Positions 7,880 to 16,949 of a DNA stretch of 58,054 nucleotides are shown here, one piece after another (the stretch's first letter is position 1; every line of letters begins with the position of its first letter). A program made the position numbers and the translations under genes. Under the pieces are notes generated by a model that searched no databases, was not told the DNA's origin, and saw nothing but the letters and a program-made list of their open reading frames with translations. Origin of the DNA: Thalassotalea sp. (GTDB taxonomy: Bacteria > Pseudomonadota > Gammaproteobacteria > Enterobacterales > Alteromonadaceae). The stretch covers positions 1 to 58,054 of the forward strand of contig JAKVCY010000183.1 in assembly GCA_022448425.1 (NCBI GenBank). Direction: 5' to 3'.

Positions 7880-7916
7880 CACCTAGTACTTGTAGATAAT
7901 GCATAAGTACTAGGTG
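7880..7916. other. Perfect 12-bp inverted repeat between chrR and the DUF523 gene
   Basis: CACCTAGTACTT (7880-7891) and AAGTACTAGGTG (7905-7916) are exact reverse complements around a 13-base loop. The site is 34 bases after the chrR stop. No T-run follows on either strand, so it is not a typical intrinsic terminator. It may be an RNA stem moderating readthrough from sigma/chrR, or a protein-binding palindrome. Confidence 0.8.
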
Positions 7917-7971
7917 TTACCCCATTCAGAAGCATTATTTATATTCTAAGAAGTTGTAAGGGAGTGTAATC

Positions 7972-8937
7972 ATGAATGATAAACAGCCGCAGCACCTAGG
8001 TGATATTAAAATCGGCATTAGCGCATGTGTCGCTGGCGAAAATGTGCGTTTTGATGCTAGCTCTAAACCCTCGCAGTTTGCGTTAAGAGAACTTGGTCAA
8101 TACGTAACCTACAAACCTATCTGCCCAGAAGTCGCTATCGGTTTACCTGTGCCCAGACCTACTATTAGACAGATTAACAAAAACGACGTAATTCATGTTT
8201 CACGTCCTGACGGTTCTGGCGACGTAACTGAGGCATTATCTGAATACGGTAAAAAGGCTGCAAAAGTAGCGAATGAATTTAGCGGCTTTATTTTTTGTGC
8301 AAAGAGCCCAAGCTGCGGTATGGAGCGAGTAAAAGTCTATTCGGAAGATGGCAAAGGTAGCACCTCAACAGGTGTTGGTGTGTTTGCAGCTGAAGTCATG
8401 AACGCAAATCCGCTACTTCCGTGTGAAGAAAACGGCCGCTTAAACGATGCGGTCATAAGAGAGAACTTCGTTGCCCGTGTATTTGCTTATCGACAATGGC
8501 AATTACTAGAGAAGGAAGGTATTACCAAACACAAGTTAATGCAGTTCCACACGCGCTTTAAGTATACGGTAATGAGCCACGATTTAGTCGCTTACAAAGC
8601 CCTAGGTCAATTGTTAGCAAGTGCCGACATTGATGCTGAAGATATGGCGGCTCAGTACATTAGTGGGCTAATGTCAGCGCTGAAAGTAAAAGCGAGCAGA
8701 AAAAAGCATACGAATACGCTTCAACACATACAAGGTTATTTCGCGAAAGAGCTTAATGCTAACGAAAAACAAGAACTTTGCGAACAAATCGAAGAATATC
8801 GCAAGGGGTTAGTGCCTTTATTCGTGCCGTTGACATTAATCAAACACCATTTAATGCGTTTCCCGAAAGAGTACTTACAAAAACAGTTCTATTTGGCACC
8901 GTACCCAGCCGAATTAAAACTAAGATACGGTTTATAG
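7972..8937 (+). CDS. DUF523 and DUF1722 domain protein (YbgA-like fusion)
   Basis: A 321-residue two-domain protein. The first part (about 10-155) has I-G-I-S-A-C-V-A-G-E-N-V-R-F-D and K-S-P-S-C-G-M-E-R-V, the cysteine motifs of DUF523. The second (about 190-315) is the DUF1722/YbgA domain (L-M-x-F-H-T-R-F-K-Y-x-x-M-S-H, then P-K-E-Y-L-x-K-Q-x-Y-L-x-P-Y-P). The activity is unknown. In E. coli the DUF1722 gene ybgA sits directly before phr; here the photolyase follows 16 bases later, so a link to photo-damage repair is likely. GGGAG precedes the ATG. Confidence 0.9.
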   Translation: MNDKQPQHLGDIKIGISACVAGENVRFDASSKPSQFALRELGQYVTYKPICPEVAIGLPVPRPTIRQINKNDVIHVSRPDGSGDVTEALSEYGKKAAKVANEFSGFIFCAKSPSCGMERVKVYSEDGKGSTSTGVGVFAAEVMNANPLLPCEENGRLNDAVIRENFVARVFAYRQWQLLEKEGITKHKLMQFHTRFKYTVMSHDLVAYKALGQLLASADIDAEDMAAQYISGLMSALKVKASRKKHTNTLQHIQGYFAKELNANEKQELCEQIEEYRKGLVPLFVPLTLIKHHLMRFPKEYLQKQFYLAPYPAELKLRYGL

Positions 8938-8953
8938 GAGTCTAGTTACCACT

Positions 8954-10327
8954 ATGTTGTTGTGGTTTAGAAACGACCTTCGAATACAAGACAACCCGGC
9001 TTTAGCTTATGCATTAGAAAATGGCGCAAAGAGCGCCATTTTTTTTGTATCTAAAAAGCAATGGCGTATTCATCATTGGTCAGACATTAAAATTGATTTT
9101 ATTTTGCGTCATGCAGAGCTACTTAAATCTCAGCTTGAGACGTTAGGCATTGCACTAAATATAGTTACAGCAGACACTTTCATCGACCAAGTTAACTATT
9201 TAACCGAGCACTTTGCTGGGCAGACACTAGTTGTTAACGAAGAGTTGGAGCTTAACGAAAGGTTAAGAGACAGTCAGCTGGTCGATGCAGGTTTCAATTT
9301 GGTCAGCTTTGAAAGCGACGTGATCGTTCCTAAGGGGAAAGTGCTTAATAAATCAGGCGAAATGTTTAAAGTATTCACCCCATTTAAGCGTGCATGGCTT
9401 TCTTTCGTTAGGCAAAACGGTTTTGAGTTTATAGATTCGCCAAAAATTCATGAAGATTTTTCTCATCTTGCACCCAGTGAAGGTTCAACGGCGCCAAAAA
9501 GCTCTAGTAAATGGCCGCTTGCTAACGAGTTTACCCAAGATGTATTGCCGAACTTTATGCGTTTTAAGTTAGCAGGTTATGCGGATAGTCGAGATATTCC
9601 ATCGGTAAAAGGAACGTCTGGGATATCAGCATATTTAGCAATTGGTGCGATTAGCCCTCGTTATCTGTTAGTGTTACTGCTGAATCAACATCCAGACTTA
9701 CTTTCTGAACAACCAGCAAATTGCTTCTCTTGGCTTAATGAGCTTATCTGGCGTGAGTTCTACCGTCATTTACTGTTCCACTTTCCAGATCTAATCAAAG
9801 GTGGTGACTTCAACGAAAAGTATAAGCAGTTGCCTTGGCCAAACGATAAAGCAAAGCTAGATGCCTGGCAGCAGGGCAAAACCGGCTACCCAATAGTTGA
9901 TGCCGCGATGAATCAACTAAATCAAACGGGATGGATGCATAATCGTTTAAGAATGATCGTAGCAAGCTTTTTAACAAAGCATTTGCTCGTTGATTGGCGT
10001 TTGGGAGAACAATATTTTGCTAAACGATTGATTGATTACGATTTTTCCGCTAATAATGGTGGCTGGCAATGGTCAGCGGGTACAGGATGTGATGCACAAC
10101 CTTATTTTAGAATTTTCAATCCGCTTACTCAAAGCCAAAAGTTTGATCCTACAGGGAAATTTATCCGTAAATATTTACCAGAACTCGCTGGTGTTCCTGA
10201 TAAATATATACATTTTCCTCATGAGTATTTGAAACGTGAAGGGCAGTCAAATATTTATTTGCCTGCACTGGTGGAGCACAAAACAGCAAGAGAAGAGGCG
10301 CTAGCTTTTTACAAACAGTATTCGTAA
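8954..10327 (+). CDS. phrB: Deoxyribodipyrimidine photolyase (class I CPD photolyase)
   Basis: A 457-residue flavoprotein that splits cyclobutane pyrimidine dimers with blue light. The N-terminal Rossmann antenna domain starts L-L-W-F-R-N-D-L-R-I-Q-D-N-P-A-L. The FAD/DNA-binding domain has W-R-E-F-Y-R-H, G-x-T-G-Y-P-I-V-D-A-A-M-N-Q-L, W-M-H-N-R-L-R-M, then N-G-G-W-Q-W-S-A-G-T-G-C-D-A-Q-P-Y-F-R-I-F-N-P. Length and motifs are complete. AGGAG lies about 15 bases before the ATG. Photolyase is a core target of RpoE-ChrR in Rhodobacter. Here no ECF-like promoter is visible directly upstream, so it probably shares a transcript with the DUF523 gene. Confidence 0.96.
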   Translation: MLLWFRNDLRIQDNPALAYALENGAKSAIFFVSKKQWRIHHWSDIKIDFILRHAELLKSQLETLGIALNIVTADTFIDQVNYLTEHFAGQTLVVNEELELNERLRDSQLVDAGFNLVSFESDVIVPKGKVLNKSGEMFKVFTPFKRAWLSFVRQNGFEFIDSPKIHEDFSHLAPSEGSTAPKSSSKWPLANEFTQDVLPNFMRFKLAGYADSRDIPSVKGTSGISAYLAIGAISPRYLLVLLLNQHPDLLSEQPANCFSWLNELIWREFYRHLLFHFPDLIKGGDFNEKYKQLPWPNDKAKLDAWQQGKTGYPIVDAAMNQLNQTGWMHNRLRMIVASFLTKHLLVDWRLGEQYFAKRLIDYDFSANNGGWQWSAGTGCDAQPYFRIFNPLTQSQKFDPTGKFIRKYLPELAGVPDKYIHFPHEYLKREGQSNIYLPALVEHKTAREEALAFYKQYS

Positions 10328-10423
10328 TTATTGTTAGAAACAGAAACGCCAAAACTGCGTGTTAATTGAACATTTATTTTGCGCTAGCCAGAACAGTTAC
10401 CAAAGAAAAGGTTGTAGGTATAT

Positions 10424-10882
10424 ATGGAACTTGTTAAACCATCTTCAGAAGAAGAATTCCCTTATTGGTTGTCTAACTTCATAGACATCTATCAAAAGCT
10501 TGCCACTGACAACCTAGAATTGTTACACGATATTTATAGCCCAGAAGTTATCTTCCAAGATCCGATGCACAGCATTTCAGGTTTTGACAATCTGTCGGCA
10601 TATTTCCACGAGCTTTATACAAATGTTATGAGCTGTCAATTCGTAGTTAACGATGTGATTTATCAAGACGAAACTGCCGCAATTTATTGGACAATGACAT
10701 ACCAACATCCCAAGCTGAACAAGGGGAAGGAAGTGGTTGTTCATGGTCATTCAAAGCTGAAAGGCAAAAATGATCTTGTGTACTACCATCGTGATTATCT
10801 CGACCTAGGCGCTATGCTGTATGAGCACATTCCTCTGTTAGGTCGAGTGGTGAAGCACATTAAACAGCGAGTGAACGCATGA
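10424..10882 (+). CDS. SnoaL-like / NTF2-like protein
   Basis: A 152-residue cone-shaped-fold (NTF2/SnoaL) protein. It has Y-S-P-E-V-I-F-Q-D-P-M-H-S-I-S-G early on and then alternating strands (A-A-I-Y-W-T-M-T-Y, V-V-V-H-G-H-S-K-L, Y-Y-H-R-D-Y-L-D-L). The family covers small isomerases, hydratases and binding proteins; no substrate can be named. It opens a tightly packed five-gene run to the CFA-like gene and overlaps the next start (ATGA). No convincing ECF promoter is seen in the 96 bases upstream. Confidence 0.85.
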   Translation: MELVKPSSEEEFPYWLSNFIDIYQKLATDNLELLHDIYSPEVIFQDPMHSISGFDNLSAYFHELYTNVMSCQFVVNDVIYQDETAAIYWTMTYQHPKLNKGKEVVVHGHSKLKGKNDLVYYHRDYLDLGAMLYEHIPLLGRVVKHIKQRVNA

Positions 10883-11610
10883 CAGCCAGCCAAAAATCAG
10901 TATTGATAACGGGCGCAACATCGGGCATTGGTGAGTCTCTCGTAGAGCTTTGTGCGCAGAGAAATTACCGCGTAATTGCCTGTGGCAGGAACGAGTTAAA
11001 ACTAGCGACGCTGAAAAGTAACTTCCCTGATATAGATGTGCTTCAGTTTGATATTACTGATAAAGGTCAGATTGAAGACGCTCTAGGGCAAGTTGACAGT
11101 GTTGATATTGTGATTTTAAATGCTGGCGACTGTGAATATATCGATGACGTAGAGCATTTTGATAATGCACTTTTTGAACGCGTTATCAACGTCAACCTCA
11201 TCAGTATCGGTAACATGTTACCGCACATTATTCCAAAGGTTACCCAAGGCGGGACGATTTCATTAATGGGGTCTAGCGTCACGTATTTGCCATTTCCTAG
11301 AGCGCAGGCATACGGTGCGTCAAAGGCTGGCGTGGATTACCTAGCACAATCATTGCGCTTGGAATTGCAGCCAAAAGGGCTAAATGTTTCACTTATTCAG
11401 CCGGGTTTTATCAAGACACCGTTGACTGACAAAAACGATTTCGATATGCCGTTTCTAATGACAAGTGACCAAGCGGCACAGCGAATTTTCGATGGTATAG
11501 AAAAAAACAACAAGTTAATTCGCTTTCCGAAGCGATTTATTTATTTAATGAAATTGATGTCATTTTTACCTGAGAAGCTTTGGACTTCCATGGTGTTAAA
11601 AGGGGTTTAG
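10879..11610 (+). CDS. Short-chain dehydrogenase/reductase (SDR)
   Basis: A 243-residue classical SDR: cofactor motif T-G-A-T-S-G-I-G (about residues 11-18), N-A-G near 80, and catalytic Y-G-A-S-K near 150. It probably oxidises or reduces a lipid or other hydroxyl/keto substrate with NAD(P). It overlaps the SnoaL-like gene by four bases and is followed one base after its stop by the flavin oxidoreductase. Homologous SDRs accompany the CFA-like gene in other ECF11 modules, so a role in modified fatty-acid synthesis or membrane repair is inferred. Confidence 0.92.
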   Translation: MTASQKSVLITGATSGIGESLVELCAQRNYRVIACGRNELKLATLKSNFPDIDVLQFDITDKGQIEDALGQVDSVDIVILNAGDCEYIDDVEHFDNALFERVINVNLISIGNMLPHIIPKVTQGGTISLMGSSVTYLPFPRAQAYGASKAGVDYLAQSLRLELQPKGLNVSLIQPGFIKTPLTDKNDFDMPFLMTSDQAAQRIFDGIEKNNKLIRFPKRFIYLMKLMSFLPEKLWTSMVLKGV

Positions 11611-11611
11611 T

Positions 11612-12865
11612 TTGAAGCGTATTGCAGTAATCGGATCAGGCATTGCCGGTTTAACCAGCGCCTATCTTCTGTCCAAGAAATATCAGGTCAGTGTGTTTGA
11701 AAAAAACAATTACATTGGCGGTCACACAGCGACTATTGATGTTGACTATCAAGGTGAACAATTAGCGATAGACACCGGTTTTATTGTTTTTAACAACAAA
11801 ACCTACCCAAACTTCTTAAAACTCCTCAGCCAGATCGGCATTGACAAACAAGAGACAGAAATGAGTTTTTCTGTCCACCATCAACAAACTGGCTTTGAAT
11901 ACAATGGTCATAACTTAGATACCTTATTCGCGCAGCGCAGAAATATATTCAAACCTTCTTTCTGGGGTCTAATCCGAGAAATATTAAGGTTTAATAAAGC
12001 CTGTAAAGCACTTTATGAGTCGGGTATGGAGAATGATGAGCGTACTTTGGGAGATTTCTTAGAAGAGCTGAATTTTAGTCGCTTTTTCTGTGAACACTAT
12101 ATTTTACCTATGGGCGCGGCAATTTGGTCTAGCTCTGTCGCAGATATGGAAGCATTCGAATTGCGATTTTTCATCCAGTTTTTCTACAACCACGGGCTGT
12201 TGAATGTAAGCGATAGACCGCAATGGTATGTCATACCAGGTGGCTCTCGCGAATATATTGCACCGCTAACAAAATCATTCGCCAACAACATTCACCTAAA
12301 CACCGACATCGATAATGTGACACGTAGCGAGCAAGGTGTAGAAATTACCTTTGCCGATGGCTCGGTTGATCACTTCGATGAAGTTGTATTTGCGTGTCAC
12401 TCAGATCAGGCACTTAAGTTACTTGGTGATGTAAGCGACACTGAACGCGCTATATTATCTGATATGCCATATAGCAAAAACAGCGTTATTCTCCATACCG
12501 ATATTCGTTTGTTACCTGAGCGCAAGAAAGCATGGGCGAGTTGGAACTATCAGCTTTCAGGCAATACAGAGCAGGCCGCAAGTGTTACCTACAATATGAA
12601 TATTCTACAAGGCTTGAAGAGTAAGCACACATATTGCGTAACGCTAAACCAAGATGAAGCCATAGAGCCCTCGAAAATCATACAAAAGTTTGAGTACCAC
12701 CATCCGGTGTTTAATAAAACATCGATGGCAGCACAGAAACGTCGCGATGATATTTGCGGCCAAAATCATACTCATTTTGCCGGCGCATACTGGTATAACG
12801 GCTTCCACGAGGACGGCGTTCGCAGTGCAGTAGATTTAGCGAAGCGATTAGATTGTCATTTATAG
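11612..12865 (+). CDS. FAD-dependent amine-oxidase-like oxidoreductase
   Basis: A 417-residue flavoprotein starting at TTG 11612, with AAAAGGGG about eight bases upstream. The N-terminus has the dinucleotide-binding fold V-I-G-S-G-I-A-G-L-T-S-A-Y and then E-K-N-N-Y-I-G-G-H. A C-terminal F-A-G-A-Y-W-Y-N-G-F-H-E-D-G completes the FAD site. The family is annotated 'NAD(P)-binding amine oxidase' or desaturase-like and constantly sits beside DUF1365 and CFA-like genes. In the furan-fatty-acid pathway of alphaproteobacteria a flavin-dependent desaturation follows methylation; whether this protein does that step is inference. Confidence 0.9.
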   Translation: MKRIAVIGSGIAGLTSAYLLSKKYQVSVFEKNNYIGGHTATIDVDYQGEQLAIDTGFIVFNNKTYPNFLKLLSQIGIDKQETEMSFSVHHQQTGFEYNGHNLDTLFAQRRNIFKPSFWGLIREILRFNKACKALYESGMENDERTLGDFLEELNFSRFFCEHYILPMGAAIWSSSVADMEAFELRFFIQFFYNHGLLNVSDRPQWYVIPGGSREYIAPLTKSFANNIHLNTDIDNVTRSEQGVEITFADGSVDHFDEVVFACHSDQALKLLGDVSDTERAILSDMPYSKNSVILHTDIRLLPERKKAWASWNYQLSGNTEQAASVTYNMNILQGLKSKHTYCVTLNQDEAIEPSKIIQKFEYHHPVFNKTSMAAQKRRDDICGQNHTHFAGAYWYNGFHEDGVRSAVDLAKRLDCHL

Positions 12866-12875
12866 GAATGATGAA

Positions 12876-13652
12876 ATGTCAACTGAGAGCACATCAGCAC
12901 CACATGAAGCGTTAAAGAGCGCAGTCTTCATCGGCAATGTTCGCCATCGCCGTTTTAGTCCTGCCGTTAATGCATTTAATTACAAGCTGTACATGCTGGG
13001 CTTAGATGTTGACGAAGCAGAGAACCGAAATATACCAACCGGAGTTTTTGGCTTTAAATGGTACAACTTGGTTCGTTTTGTTGAAAAAGATTATCTACGA
13101 GGTGAACCTGGAAAATTACGTAAGCGTATAACAGATAAAGTTATTTCTCTTGGTGGCATGAGACCTGTGGCAGGGATAAGAATGCTAGTTCAAGCAAGAT
13201 GCTTAGGTATTTATTTCAGTCCTGCCAACTTTTTTTTCTGTTACGACCAAGATGGCAGTGCCTCTTACATGCTAGTGGAAGTAAGTAACACGCCTTGGAA
13301 TAAACGCTATTATTATTTAGTTGATTTACAAGACGTAAAACCCACTGAGAAGAGTTTTCATGTGTCGCCATTTATGGATTTAGCCATGAAATACCACTGG
13401 CGAGTAAAAACGCCAGAAGAGCACAACGGCAAGTTGCTGGTGCATATTGAGAATCATGCGGATGGCGATCAAAAACTCTTTGATGCTAGCTTGGTATTAA
13501 AAGAACAGCCTTTGACACCATCAAACATGATGAAAGTGTGGCTTGGATTACCTGCGATGACGTTAAAGGTGGTTGCTGGTATCTACTATCAGGCGGCAAA
13601 GCTATTCGCTAAACGCGTGCCATTTGTGTCTTATCAAGAGAAAACACATTGA
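12876..13652 (+). CDS. DUF1365 family protein
   Basis: A 258-residue protein matching DUF1365: opening A-V-F-I-G-N-V-R-H-R-R-F-S-P-A-V-N-A-F-N-Y, internal S-P-A-N-F-F-F-C-Y and V-S-N-T-P-W-N-K-R-Y-Y-Y, and K-S-F-H-V-S-P-F-M-D. No enzymatic activity is established that I know of. It is almost always found between an amine-oxidase-like gene and a CFA-like gene, as here, so it probably takes part in the same lipid modification. Confidence 0.92.
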   Translation: MSTESTSAPHEALKSAVFIGNVRHRRFSPAVNAFNYKLYMLGLDVDEAENRNIPTGVFGFKWYNLVRFVEKDYLRGEPGKLRKRITDKVISLGGMRPVAGIRMLVQARCLGIYFSPANFFFCYDQDGSASYMLVEVSNTPWNKRYYYLVDLQDVKPTEKSFHVSPFMDLAMKYHWRVKTPEEHNGKLLVHIENHADGDQKLFDASLVLKEQPLTPSNMMKVWLGLPAMTLKVVAGIYYQAAKLFAKRVPFVSYQEKTH

Positions 13653-13691
13653 GTCAGACCAAAAGACAACAAATTTAAACTGGGAGCATTT

Positions 13692-14930
13692 GTGGAAACT
13701 GTTGTATCAAATCTTGAAGAAGCGCCAATTGCTAAAAAAGACACTTGGCTTATTAAACGTTGTAGAACGATAGTATTCAGTATTCTCCGAAAGTTGCCGT
13801 CTGGACACATTACGATTGTTGAAAACAATAAAGAGATAGCTTTCGGTGAAAACCCTGAAAATACAGACATTGTCGCTCGCATCAGCATTACTTGTCCAGA
13901 AACTTATGTTTACCTAGTTAAATCTGGCAGCATTGGCGCGGCAGAAGCTTACTTTGAGAAGCGCTGGGAATCGCCAGACTTGACTGCAGTAATACGAGTC
14001 TTCGCGCGAGCACAGCATGTCCTCGATAAGCTGGAAAAGTACACTAGCTGGTTCACCAAGATGAAAAATAAGATTTTTCATTACCAGAACAGAAACTCAA
14101 AAGAAGGTTCCAAGAGGAACATACTTGCTCATTATGATCTAGGAAATGAACTGTACACCCGATTCCTCGATAAAGAAATGATGTACTCTTCAGCGATTTA
14201 TAAAGAACAAGGCGACACACTAGAGCAGGCTCAGATAAATAAACTCGACCTTATTTGTCAGCGATTAGAGTTGACTGAAAATGACCATTTACTAGAAATT
14301 GGTACAGGTTGGGGCGGCTTGGCGATTTATGCCGCTCAGCACTATGGTTGTCGCGTAACGACAACAACGATCTCTGATGCACAGTGGGAATATGCAAACG
14401 CGCGTGTTCAAGCGTTAGGGTTGCAAGATAAGATCACATTGCTTAAAGAAGATTACCGCAATTTGACCGGGCAGTACGATAAACTCGTGTCGATTGAGAT
14501 GATTGAAGCCGTGGGCTACCAATACATGGATAGCTTCTTCAAAACATGCAACGCGCGTCTCAAGACTGGCGGTAAAATGTTAATCCAGTCAATCACGATT
14601 GCTGATCAGCGATTTGATCACTATCTAAACAATGTAGACTTTATTCAGCGTTATATTTTCCCTGGTGGTTTTTTACCGTCTATACAGTTACTGTCAGAGA
14701 AAGTGGCGAAAAAGACGGATGCCGTTATCGAAGGTCTGCACGATATTGGGCTAGATTACGCTAAGACCCTAGCGGATTGGCGGGAGCGCTTTTTGGCGTC
14801 TTGGCCTGAACTAGTGAATTTTGGTTACGATGAACAATTTAAGCGCTTGTGGGTGTTTTACTTAGGTTATTGTGAAGGCGCTTTCTTAGAGCGCTCAACT
14901 AGTACAGTACATTTAATAGCTCGTAAGTAA
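13692..14930 (+). CDS. Cyclopropane-fatty-acid-synthase-like SAM methyltransferase
   Basis: A 412-residue protein starting at GTG 13692 with TGGGAG at 13681-13686. The SAM-binding motif L-E-I-G-T-G-W-G-G-L lies near residues 199-208, followed by V-S-I-E-M-I-E-A-V-G and F-I-Q-R-Y-I-F-P-G-G. It also keeps a late Cys in L-G-Y-C-E-G-A-F. The family methylates double bonds of phospholipid acyl chains. In ECF11 regulons the homologue makes methyl-branched precursors of furan fatty acids, which scavenge singlet oxygen. Which product is made here cannot be read from the sequence. It is the last gene of the run; a strong terminator follows. Confidence 0.92.
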   Translation: METVVSNLEEAPIAKKDTWLIKRCRTIVFSILRKLPSGHITIVENNKEIAFGENPENTDIVARISITCPETYVYLVKSGSIGAAEAYFEKRWESPDLTAVIRVFARAQHVLDKLEKYTSWFTKMKNKIFHYQNRNSKEGSKRNILAHYDLGNELYTRFLDKEMMYSSAIYKEQGDTLEQAQINKLDLICQRLELTENDHLLEIGTGWGGLAIYAAQHYGCRVTTTTISDAQWEYANARVQALGLQDKITLLKEDYRNLTGQYDKLVSIEMIEAVGYQYMDSFFKTCNARLKTGGKMLIQSITIADQRFDHYLNNVDFIQRYIFPGGFLPSIQLLSEKVAKKTDAVIEGLHDIGLDYAKTLADWRERFLASWPELVNFGYDEQFKRLWVFYLGYCEGAFLERSTSTVHLIARK

Positions 14931-14961
14931 TACAAAAGTATTTATGAGTCGATAAGACGAT

Positions 14962-14996
14962 AAAAAAGGTAGCTTTAATAGCTACCTTTTTCTTTT
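14962..14996. terminator. Strong terminator between the CFA-like gene and rlmI (convergent)
   Basis: AAAAAGGTAGCT (14963-14974), loop TTAAT, AGCTACCTTTTT (14980-14991), then TCTTTT. A-run and T-run flank the stem on both sides, so it can serve the CFA-like gene (+) and rlmI (-). Confidence 0.88.
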
Positions 14997-15050
14997 GTAC
15001 TTGTTTTGAATTTGCTTATTTTACTACTGAAGTACGCTCCAGAAAGACTG

Positions 15051-16241
15051 CTAGCTTATTTGGCAAACAAAACCTTTAAGATAGTAACCCTCAGGGTAAT
15101 TACTTGATGTTGGATGGTCGCCAGCTTGATGTAATCGCTCGACAAAATGACATTGTTTGCCCGCGTCAAGTGCAGCATCAGCGACTACTTTTTGGAATAG
15201 ACCAGCATCGAGTAGGCCAGAACAGCTGAATGTCAGTAGCAGGCCACCTGGGTTTAGTAACTGCATGGCTAGCATATTGATATCTTTGTAGCCGCGGCAA
15301 GCACTGGTCAATTGCGCCTTGTTTTCCACAAATTTCGGTGGATCCATAATGATCATATCGAACTTTTTGCCTTCATCTTTGTAACGTCTAAGTAACTTAA
15401 ATACGTCTTCTTTTACAAAGTCGATATATTTGTCGGTTAAACCGTTTAATTCCACATTGCGCTTGGCGATGTCTAAAGCGGCTTGTGATACATCAACATT
15501 GGTCACTGAAGCTGCGTCATTAGCGGCGCAGTGTAATGAAAATGTGCCTGTATATGAGAAACAGTTAAGGACGTGGCGGTCTTTTGCGTAATTACCAGCT
15601 GCAAGACGAGAGTCTCTTTGGTCTAAGTAAAAACCCGTTTTATGACCTGTCGCAACATCAACAATAATCTTGATGCCATGCTCTTCAATAACACGTTCTG
15701 TGGTTGTTTTTTCATTTGCTAACCAACCAACTTGTTTTTCCAATCCTTCTTTCTTACGAACGTCAACGTCTGAACGCTCGTACACGCCACAATCTGGATA
15801 AAGCTCGGTTAGCACGTCAACTAGTGTATGGCGATGAAACTCTGCGCCAGCAGAAAGTAACTGACAAACGATAATATCGTCGTATTTGTCGATAGTGATA
15901 CCCGGCATGCCATCTGATTCACCAGCGATAAGTCGGTAACCAGTTAGTTGCCCTTGTGCGATAAACCACTCTCTTCGCGCCTGCGCATTTTTAAGTTTTT
16001 CTACGAAAAATTCACGATCAATCTGTTCTTTTTCTTTAAAAGTCCAAACACGAACACGCATTTGTGAAGCGGGAGAATAAGCGCCTCTTGCCAGCCAATT
16101 TCCTTTGCTGTCGACCACTTCAACTGTCTCGCCCAGCATTGGCTTACCCTTTATCTTACTGATTGCTTTTGAGAAAACCCAAGGGTGTTTTCGACGAAGA
16201 GATTTTTCTCTTCCAACATTTAAATAAATAATTGCTGACAT
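15051..16241 (-). CDS. rlmI: 23S rRNA (cytosine-C5) methyltransferase RlmI-type
   Basis: A 396-residue SAM methyltransferase. I start it at ATG 16241 because the family begins M-S-x-x-x-L-x-x-G-R-E-K-S-L-x-R-x-H-P-W-V-F, as here. A longer frame to 16307 adds 22 residues unlike the family. An N-terminal PUA domain (about 1-75) is followed by the methyltransferase core: [20 protein letters not shown], then F-S-C-S-G-L. By homology it makes m5C in 23S rRNA (C1962 in E. coli). Confidence 0.92.
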   Translation of the reverse strand: MSAIIYLNVGREKSLRRKHPWVFSKAISKIKGKPMLGETVEVVDSKGNWLARGAYSPASQMRVRVWTFKEKEQIDREFFVEKLKNAQARREWFIAQGQLTGYRLIAGESDGMPGITIDKYDDIIVCQLLSAGAEFHRHTLVDVLTELYPDCGVYERSDVDVRKKEGLEKQVGWLANEKTTTERVIEEHGIKIIVDVATGHKTGFYLDQRDSRLAAGNYAKDRHVLNCFSYTGTFSLHCAANDAASVTNVDVSQAALDIAKRNVELNGLTDKYIDFVKEDVFKLLRRYKDEGKKFDMIIMDPPKFVENKAQLTSACRGYKDINMLAMQLLNPGGLLLTFSCSGLLDAGLFQKVVADAALDAGKQCHFVERLHQAGDHPTSSNYPEGYYLKGFVCQIS

Positions 16242-16341
16242 GTGCCTATACTTAGAGGAAACAAAAGAATGCGAATTGTATTGAAACCTAGAGCGTCGCG
16301 CAATCAAACAGCGGACTTTAGGGCATTATAGGAGCTAAAAT

Positions 16342-16611
16342 ATGGCAATGTGTTGTCTAGCAACCGTAAGTGGCAAAGTGCAGGGGGTTTATTTTCGAGC
16401 AACCTGTCAGCAAAAAGCAATTGATCTGCAACTGAGTGGGTATGCAAAAAACCTAGCCGATGGAGATGTTCAAGTACTTTTGTGTGGTGAAGAAAACAAT
16501 GTTAAGGCAATGTTAGATTGGTTAGCGATTGGTCCAAGTCGTGCAGATGTTGCTAACGTTCAAAGCCAAGAAGTGGAGTACCAGTCGTTAAATCATTTCT
16601 CCATAGGTTAA
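16342..16611 (+). CDS. acyP: Acylphosphatase
   Basis: An 89-residue protein, the usual size. It has the family signature G-K-V-Q-G-V-Y-F-R-A-T (phosphate-binding loop with the catalytic Arg) and G-Y-A-K-N-L-A-D-G-D-V-Q-V. It hydrolyses acyl phosphates in the cytoplasm. GGAG lies about nine bases before the ATG. It is divergent from rlmI, with about 100 bases between the starts, and is followed by its own terminator. Confidence 0.95.
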   Translation: MAMCCLATVSGKVQGVYFRATCQQKAIDLQLSGYAKNLADGDVQVLLCGEENNVKAMLDWLAIGPSRADVANVQSQEVEYQSLNHFSIG

Positions 16612-16624
16612 GCTTTTTTAAGAA

Positions 16625-16646
16625 GAGCCCTTTAACAAGGGCTTTT
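16625..16646 (+). terminator. Terminator after acylphosphatase
   Basis: GCCCTT (16627-16632), loop TAAC, AAGGGC (16637-16642), then TTTT, 15 bases after the stop. A short but well-formed hairpin. Confidence 0.7.
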
Positions 16647-16721
16647 AATGATTCTATGTATTGGTTGAATTCGCTTTAATAATGTATGCGGCTTGTGAAC
16701 TAAATTTTATTGTCAAAGCTT

Positions 16722-16949
16722 TTATTGGCCGACGTAGGTGAAACGTTTAAGTGTTTTGCCTTCTCGTTCTATCGTTTCGTCAAACATACTTAATGCTCTT
16801 ACCCAATATTCTGGTTGCCCGTTACTTTCTATATTGCCATATAAAGGGTAGTAAACCACTTGCCACTCCTCATTCTCACTGTCACGTGCCAATTGAGATA
16901 CTTGGTATAGACCGCCTTTAAAATGTTGATAACGACCGAGAGGAATCAT
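16722..16949 (-). CDS. DUF1653 domain protein
   Basis: A 75-residue protein with the DUF1653 pattern P-L-G-R-Y-Q-H-F-K-G-G-L-Y-Q-V, then V-V-Y-Y-P-L-Y-G, W-V-R-A-L-S-M-F-D-E and R-F-T-Y-V-G. It is a small, soluble, SH3-like beta domain of unknown role, widespread in gammaproteobacteria. It stands alone on this strand. Confidence 0.9.
   Translation of the reverse strand: MIPLGRYQHFKGGLYQVSQLARDSENEEWQVVYYPLYGNIESNGQPEYWVRALSMFDETIEREGKTLKRFTYVGQ

Noticed and set aside
10328-10423. ECF-type promoter before the SnoaL-like gene
   Set aside because: The best alignment, TGTTAA-N16-CGCTAG, departs too far from the other four sites; readthrough from phrB or another promoter type is more likely.
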